A stretch of 19,813 nt of DNA. Source: Sporisorium sorghi. Taxonomy: Eukaryota; Basidiomycota; Ustilaginomycetes; Ustilaginales; Ustilaginaceae. Of this stretch, positions 15,697 through 19,813 are shown in pieces. Positions within the stretch are counted from its first letter, which is position 1. Each line of letters begins with the position of its first letter. The DNA lies in contig JALCCG010000356.1 in NCBI GenBank assembly GCA_023212695.1, positions 1-19,813 of the forward strand, in the 5' to 3' direction. The notes under the pieces are model-generated. The model saw nothing but the letters and a program-made list of their open reading frames with translations, was not told the origin of the DNA and ran no database searches. Position numbers and translations under genes: made by a program.

Positions 15697-17604
15697 ATGT
15701 CCGAGCCAGCAGCTGTCCCCGTTCCCGCCGGTGAGGCCACCACGCAATGGGCCTACCGTGCCCAAAAATCCATCGGCCTCAACACCGGCTCGCCCTCTTA
15801 CACCTCGGTTAACGGCTTCGACCAGGTCCAAGGCGCGACCCGTGTCTTTCAATACAGTCCCGATGGCAGCACCTTCGCCGCCGCAATGGATGATTTCACT
15901 CGTCTCGTAGACACCCGTGCTGCCTCCACCTCTTCCGTCAAACGCGATCTGCCCGTTCCGAAGGTGGTCGATCTCCAATTCTCGCCCAAGGGTGGGTTCC
16001 TCAGCACATGGGAGCGACCCTCCAAGCTCGAAGATGGCTCGAATGCTCGTAACCTCAAGATCTGGGATACCGAGACCGGCGAGGCTGTGGCTGCTTTCGA
16101 GCGCAAGTTGCAAGAGGGCTGCTTCTTCCAGTTCACCGCCAACGAGCAGTACTGCGTAAGGCAGGTCTCCACCGAGCTCCAGATCTACGAGCCACGTCAC
16201 ATTGCCGACAAGGGCGTCATCGGCAGACTGCGTCTCGAGGGCATCACCAGCTTCGAGGTCGGTCCGGGCGACAAGCCTAGCATCGCCGTGTTTTGTGGAG
16301 AGAAGAAGGGCGCCCCCGCTTCCGTCCGTGTCTACTCGCTCGCCTCGCTCATCCCTTCGCCCGAGACAGCGCCTGCGCCTGTGTCGCAAAAGACGTTTTT
16401 CAAGGCCGACAAGATCCAGATCAAGTGGAACAAGGCCGGCTCCGCACTCCTCTTCATGACGTCAACCGACCACGACAAGACGGGCAAGTCGTACTACGGC
16501 GAGACCAACCTCTACCTCGTGTCGGTGAGGGGCGATTTCGACTGCCGAGTGGCGCTCGACAAGGAAGGTCCCATCCACGACTTTGAGTGGAACCCCAACT
16601 CGAAGGAGTTTATCGTCATCTACGGCTACATGCCCGCCAAAGCCGTGCTCTTCAGCCATCGCGTCAACGTCATCGCCGAGCTCGGCACGCAGCCACGCAA
16701 CTTTGTCGCCTTCAACCCGCACGGCCGTCTCTTTTGCCTTGCTGGGTTTGGCAACTTGTCTGGCACCGTCGATATTTGGGACCGCGACAACTTGGCCAAA
16801 GGAAAAGTGTACTCCATGGATGCGAGCAACAGCTCCGTCTGCCAGTGGTCGCCCGATGGTCACTTTTTGCTCACTGCTACGCTCAGCCCGCGTCTGCGTG
16901 TCGAGAACGGCGTCAAGATCTGGCACTGTACGGGCGAGCTCGTCCACGTCGATATGATCGACGAGCTCTACCAGGCCGGCTGGCGCCCTGGTGCCAATGC
17001 GGGTCTTGCCGCTTTCCCTGCCCAGATCCCCACTGCACCCGCGCCCTCGGCCGCAGCCGCCTCGTACCTCGCGACAAAAGCAGCGTCCAAGCGCCCCACC
17101 GGAACCTATCGTCCACCGGGCGCGCGCGGCCAGAACACGCCGGACATCTACAAACGCATCGACGAAGGTGGCTCGGGGGCATCGACGCCTGACCTGGCTC
17201 GCTCCGGATCACAGCAGAACGGGACGTACCAAGCACCTGGATCGGGCAACCGCAAACGTGCCATCCCCGGTGCGCCAGGATCAGCTCCACGCAACAGCAA
17301 TGCTAATCAAAAGGATGGAAAGAAGAAGGGTGGCAAGCAGCAGCAGAACGGCAAGAACGGCGGTGCTGCACCTGCCGCAGTGGTCGAGGAGGCGGCTGCG
17401 CCCGCGGTGTCGGGTGCTGCCGAGGTGGGTGGTAGTGCGGGTGCGGCGAATCTCGAGAAAAAGGTGCGTAACCTCAACAAGAAGTTGAAGGCGATCGAGG
17501 AGCTCAAGCTGCGCCAAGCGGGTGGGGAGAAGCTCGAGGCGATGCAGCTGGCCAAGATTGCAGCTGAGGACGAGGTTCGTAGGGAACTGGCGACGCTTGA
17601 ATAG
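15697..17604 (+). CDS. EIF2A: Eukaryotic translation initiation factor 2A (eIF2A)
   Basis: eIF2A is a monomeric factor (unrelated to the eIF2 alpha subunit) that can deliver initiator tRNA to the 40S ribosome independently of GTP and is linked to non-canonical and stress-related initiation. The 635-residue protein opens with a WD40-type beta-propeller (about 15-430). Family landmarks include the GCFFQFTANEQY region (about 142-153), IHDFEWNPNSKEFIVIYGYMP, the NFVAFNPHGRLFCLAGFGNL block, GTVDIWDRD (about 356) and VENGVKIWHCTGELV (about 403-417). A long Pro/Ala/Gly/Ser-rich, basic linker (about 440-580) with KKKGGKQQQ patches leads to a C-terminal charged coiled coil (about 585-635) that in homologues contacts the ribosome or eIF2. 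Length is close to yeast and human eIF2A. The ATG at 15697 is the first in frame, after a T-rich leader. The gene converges on the dioxygenase gene, with 174 bases between stops. Confidence 0.93.
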   Translation: MSEPAAVPVPAGEATTQWAYRAQKSIGLNTGSPSYTSVNGFDQVQGATRVFQYSPDGSTFAAAMDDFTRLVDTRAASTSSVKRDLPVPKVVDLQFSPKGGFLSTWERPSKLEDGSNARNLKIWDTETGEAVAAFERKLQEGCFFQFTANEQYCVRQVSTELQIYEPRHIADKGVIGRLRLEGITSFEVGPGDKPSIAVFCGEKKGAPASVRVYSLASLIPSPETAPAPVSQKTFFKADKIQIKWNKAGSALLFMTSTDHDKTGKSYYGETNLYLVSVRGDFDCRVALDKEGPIHDFEWNPNSKEFIVIYGYMPAKAVLFSHRVNVIAELGTQPRNFVAFNPHGRLFCLAGFGNLSGTVDIWDRDNLAKGKVYSMDASNSSVCQWSPDGHFLLTATLSPRLRVENGVKIWHCTGELVHVDMIDELYQAGWRPGANAGLAAFPAQIPTAPAPSAAAASYLATKAASKRPTGTYRPPGARGQNTPDIYKRIDEGGSGASTPDLARSGSQQNGTYQAPGSGNRKRAIPGAPGSAPRNSNANQKDGKKKGGKQQQNGKNGGAAPAAVVEEAAAPAVSGAAEVGGSAGAANLEKKVRNLNKKLKAIEELKLRQAGGEKLEAMQLAKIAAEDEVRRELATLE

Positions 17605-17778
17605 ATGTGGGTGGATGTGTTTGTACGATGGAGTTCAGGAAGCAATGTGACGCTTTGCGCGTCTTGCAGAGCGTTTCATACACACACAGATCGACTGGAG
17701 AGCGCGCGGTGTGGAATCTATCGAAGCAAGCTTTGAGATTACAGAGTCGAGAGACAACTGAGGATAGGGGGGATGGGC

Positions 17779-19044
17779 TCACTCTCCATCAAGAGGGTAA
17801 GTGGGCTTGGTGTCGTTGACCTGGATACCACCGCGTCGCTGGAGGTGGTTGTCGGGGTAGGCGTTGTGCCATCCGCCCTCGCTGGTGGGCACGGCGAGCC
17901 AGAGCCTGTACAGATGCCTCCTCGGCGCGGGCGGGGCGGGGTCCTTGTACTCTGTCCTGGCGTGGAGCACATGCACGTCGCTCACAAACTGGATATCGCC
18001 CACGTCCAGCACCATGTGCAGACTCAGCAGCTTCGCGGTATCTTCCAACACCTGCATCGCCTCCTTCTGCTGCTTGGAGAGTGCCGGAATAAGCCCGGCG
18101 TCGACGTGGCGCTGGATCGACTTGAGGTAGTACGGATCGTACGTCACAATCAGCCTGTTGGCGGGCTGGCCCTTGCGCAGGTGCACAATGGGCCGCGTCA
18201 CCCAGCCGTTCTGATGGCCCGCGTTGGTGGACACTTCGCCCTTGCGGTCAAAGTGCCAGATGTTGCTCGCGAGGAGCTTGGCTACGTCCGGGCGGTGTTG
18301 CTGGAGGTGGTTCCACACGGCGTGCGACGAGACGATGTCCGACTCGCCGCCCTCGACGGCCTTGTGCAGGCACAGCAGGCCGACGATGCCGCCGGACGAG
18401 TCGGTGTGGAAGAACTGACGTGCGTTGGTGCGGTAGATGCGCACCTTGTCGATGGCAGTCGGGTCTTCGCCGAGGTCCTTGACGTGGCCGAGGATGTGGC
18501 CGTAGCGGTTCTGCGAGACGACGTTGCCGAGGTACGAACCCAGGCCGAGATAGGCAATTGCTGAGAGCCGGTTGCCCCATCGCTTGGTGGGCAGGCCCTT
18601 GAAGAGGTAGAACCCGTGCCCCTCGATCAGGCGGGTGCGCAGCTCAGTGAGCGTCGCGACAAGGTCCGCGGGCAAAGGGAATGTCGATCGCTCAATCTCG
18701 CCGAGCTCGCGGCCGGATTCGAGCCACAACTGCGCCGCTGACTCGAGCTGGCTGACCTCGTGCGGCGTGAACGTGTGCACCCACTTGCTCGCGTTCTCGG
18801 CACCGGCGTACGAGGCGGCATCCCACACGGTAGGGCCCGTGATCTGCTTGGGCAGATCTTCGTATGGCGTAAGCAGGGAAGCGTCGGCATCGTGCTGGCC
18901 AGAAGTGAGCTCCTGAATCGACGACTTGAGCGAACGCTGCGCCTCAATCTGCGAGGCGGAGAAGCCACCGGAGCCGCCGTCGCCGTCGCCCGAGGCGTTG
19001 TTGGAGAAGTGCGTGTTGGTGTTGGGCTGCAGAGTGGACAACAT
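17779..19044 (-). CDS. TauD/TfdA-family Fe(II)/2-oxoglutarate-dependent dioxygenase
   Basis: The 421-residue protein belongs to the TauD/TfdA clan, which couples 2-oxoglutarate decarboxylation to substrate hydroxylation. The iron triad is visible: H213 and D215 in FFHTDSSGG and H361 in DVHVLHARTEYKD. The 2-oxoglutarate-binding arginine lies in PRRHLYRLWLA (R376 or R380). The first 45 or so residues are Asn/Ser/Gly-rich and probably disordered; no organelle-targeting signal is evident. Fungal members of this kind, ending in GGIQVNDTKPTYPLDGE-like tails, are common and often annotated as taurine catabolism enzymes, but the substrate cannot be read from sequence (taurine, other sulfonates and alkyl sulfates are options). 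An ATG at 19200-19198 is also in frame, but a TATA box at 19116-19122 lies between it and 19044, so the downstream ATG is preferred. Confidence 0.88.
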   Translation of the reverse strand: MLSTLQPNTNTHFSNNASGDGDGGSGGFSASQIEAQRSLKSSIQELTSGQHDADASLLTPYEDLPKQITGPTVWDAASYAGAENASKWVHTFTPHEVSQLESAAQLWLESGRELGEIERSTFPLPADLVATLTELRTRLIEGHGFYLFKGLPTKRWGNRLSAIAYLGLGSYLGNVVSQNRYGHILGHVKDLGEDPTAIDKVRIYRTNARQFFHTDSSGGIVGLLCLHKAVEGGESDIVSSHAVWNHLQQHRPDVAKLLASNIWHFDRKGEVSTNAGHQNGWVTRPIVHLRKGQPANRLIVTYDPYYLKSIQRHVDAGLIPALSKQQKEAMQVLEDTAKLLSLHMVLDVGDIQFVSDVHVLHARTEYKDPAPPAPRRHLYRLWLAVPTSEGGWHNAYPDNHLQRRGGIQVNDTKPTYPLDGE

Positions 19045-19115
19045 GGTGCGAGTACGTCCAGACAGAGGTGGATGGAGAGAGGGTGAGATGGAGAGCAGGA
19101 CAAAACGGGCGGAGC

Positions 19116-19122
19116 TTATATA
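19116..19122 (-). promoter_or_regulatory. TATA box of the TauD-like gene
   Basis: The minus strand reads CTATATAAG here, a near-ideal TATA element about 72 bases upstream of the preferred start codon at 19044. That spacing leaves room for a short leader. It is the only clear TATA box I found in the window, which suggests this gene is more inducible than its housekeeping neighbours. Confidence 0.7.
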
Positions 19123-19689
19123 GCGTCCGGCACACAGACACAGAGAAGAACCCGTTACGAACAACGGAGCACGCAACAACACAGCGACAAACACCCACAT
19201 GGCTCATCGATCTCGCTCTTGTTTGTCGACCTTTCACACCAGCAGCCGACGTTTCCGTGGGACGCCGTCAAACGTCACAGGAACATCCAACCCTCTCTCT
19301 ACCACGGTAACAGGAGCGACAAGGCAATCTCGTCATTCTCAAAAACCGAGACCGCTGCGCTAACGGCTATGCATCACCCCCGAGAGAGCGCGAATGCTGG
19401 CTTGCTATTTTTTTCGGAAGGATTGCACCACGAGCGAGCGAGCGAGCGAGCGAGTGTCCGTCACGAGAGAGCCCTTCAGCAGTGGTTTGTGCGGCCACTG
19501 ACTTGTCAAGCAAGAGCCGAGTTGGATGGCGTGCTTTGAGAGGGAATGGACGCGCTCTTGGACGTTTGATTTTCCCCGGCATCTTTTGTGCATCTTGCCA
19601 GTTGCTCCGCAGCTCGCCGTGTGTCGCAATTATCGCGTGCTTCCAAGATCTTGAGTTGCATTACTAAGCATGACAGAGCCTCTTTCCAC

Positions 19690-19692
<3 letters not shown>
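19123..19692. other. Intergenic region right of the TauD-like gene
   Basis: No convincing coding region was found. It holds the upstream promoter of the dioxygenase gene, including an ACGTCA half-CRE at 19272-19277, a CGAG microsatellite at 19431-19454, and presumably the upstream region of a gene beyond the right edge. Open frames here are short, without recognisable protein features. Confidence 0.5.
19431..19454. repeat. (CGAG)6 microsatellite
   Basis: Six perfect CGAG units, a simple tetranucleotide repeat in non-coding DNA. It is likely to vary in copy number between strains. Confidence 0.9.

Positions 19693-19742
<50 letters not shown>
19693..19742. repeat. T50 homopolymer tract near the right edge
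   Basis: An unbroken run of 50 T bases, followed by further interrupted T runs to about 19765. It is the longest homopolymer in the window. If the pattern seen at the other genes holds, it marks the promoter of a plus-strand gene just beyond the window. Confidence 0.9.
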
Positions 19743-19746
<4 letters not shown>

Positions 19747-19813
19747 TTTTTCTTTTTTTTCTTTCTCCTAACCCCAAAAATTTGGCAGTTTTTAAGCACC
19801 AAGATAAAGTCCA

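Noticed and set aside
576..19044. Introns within the main genes
   Set aside because: Each gene reads as one open frame containing all expected conserved blocks in order, so no splicing is needed to explain them. Short in-frame introns cannot be fully excluded without transcripts.
1..19813. tRNA, rRNA, transposon or CRISPR content
   Set aside because: I saw no cloverleaf-like segment with tRNA box motifs, no terminal repeats with a transposase or reverse transcriptase frame, and no spaced direct repeats in the intergenic regions.

Overview
This window is nuclear DNA from a basidiomycete fungus, most likely a smut fungus (Ustilaginomycetes: Ustilago, Sporisorium, Moesziomyces or Pseudozyma type). 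Four things point there. The DNA is GC-rich and densely packed. Seven conserved eukaryotic genes lie on both strands and read as single uninterrupted frames, apparently without introns. Start codons sit behind pyrimidine-rich leaders. Above all, the dynein heavy chain is present only as its C-terminal half in a free-standing gene, an arrangement described in Ustilago maydis (dyn1/dyn2). The species cannot be fixed from the sequence alone.

Layout, left to right: a homopolymer-rich upstream region (1-575); a PFF1-type vacuolar M28 metalloprotease (+, 576-3632); a PRMT3-type protein arginine methyltransferase (+, 4052-5878); squalene synthase ERG9 (-, 6000-7727); the beta subunit of protein geranylgeranyltransferase I, CDC43 (-, 8068-9282); an unrecognised 221-residue single-pass membrane protein (+, 9502-10167); the C-terminal half of cytoplasmic dynein heavy chain, dyn2 (-, 10267-15024); translation initiation factor eIF2A (+, 15697-17604); and a TauD/TfdA-like Fe(II)/2-oxoglutarate dioxygenase (-, 17779-19044) with a clear TATA box. 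A 769-base stretch follows, with a CGAG microsatellite and a T50 tract.

There is no single pathway here. These are mostly housekeeping genes: proteolysis in the vacuole, ribosomal-protein methylation, sterol synthesis, prenylation, microtubule transport and translation. ERG9 and CDC43 both draw on the isoprenoid diphosphate pool, but their adjacency may be chance. No mobile element, tRNA, rRNA or secondary-metabolite cluster was recognised.

The standout biology is the split dynein motor. The polypeptide starts inside the C-terminal part of AAA4, carries the complete stalk, microtubule-binding domain, AAA5, AAA6 and C-terminal domain, and has its own start codon in a textbook context and its own promoter. 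The nucleotide-binding half (AAA1-AAA4) and the tail must be encoded elsewhere. Second-tier signals are a PRMT3 zinc finger that has lost both cysteines, very long poly(dT) tracts consistently oriented on the coding strand upstream of genes, and a squalene synthase with a long tail beyond its membrane anchor.
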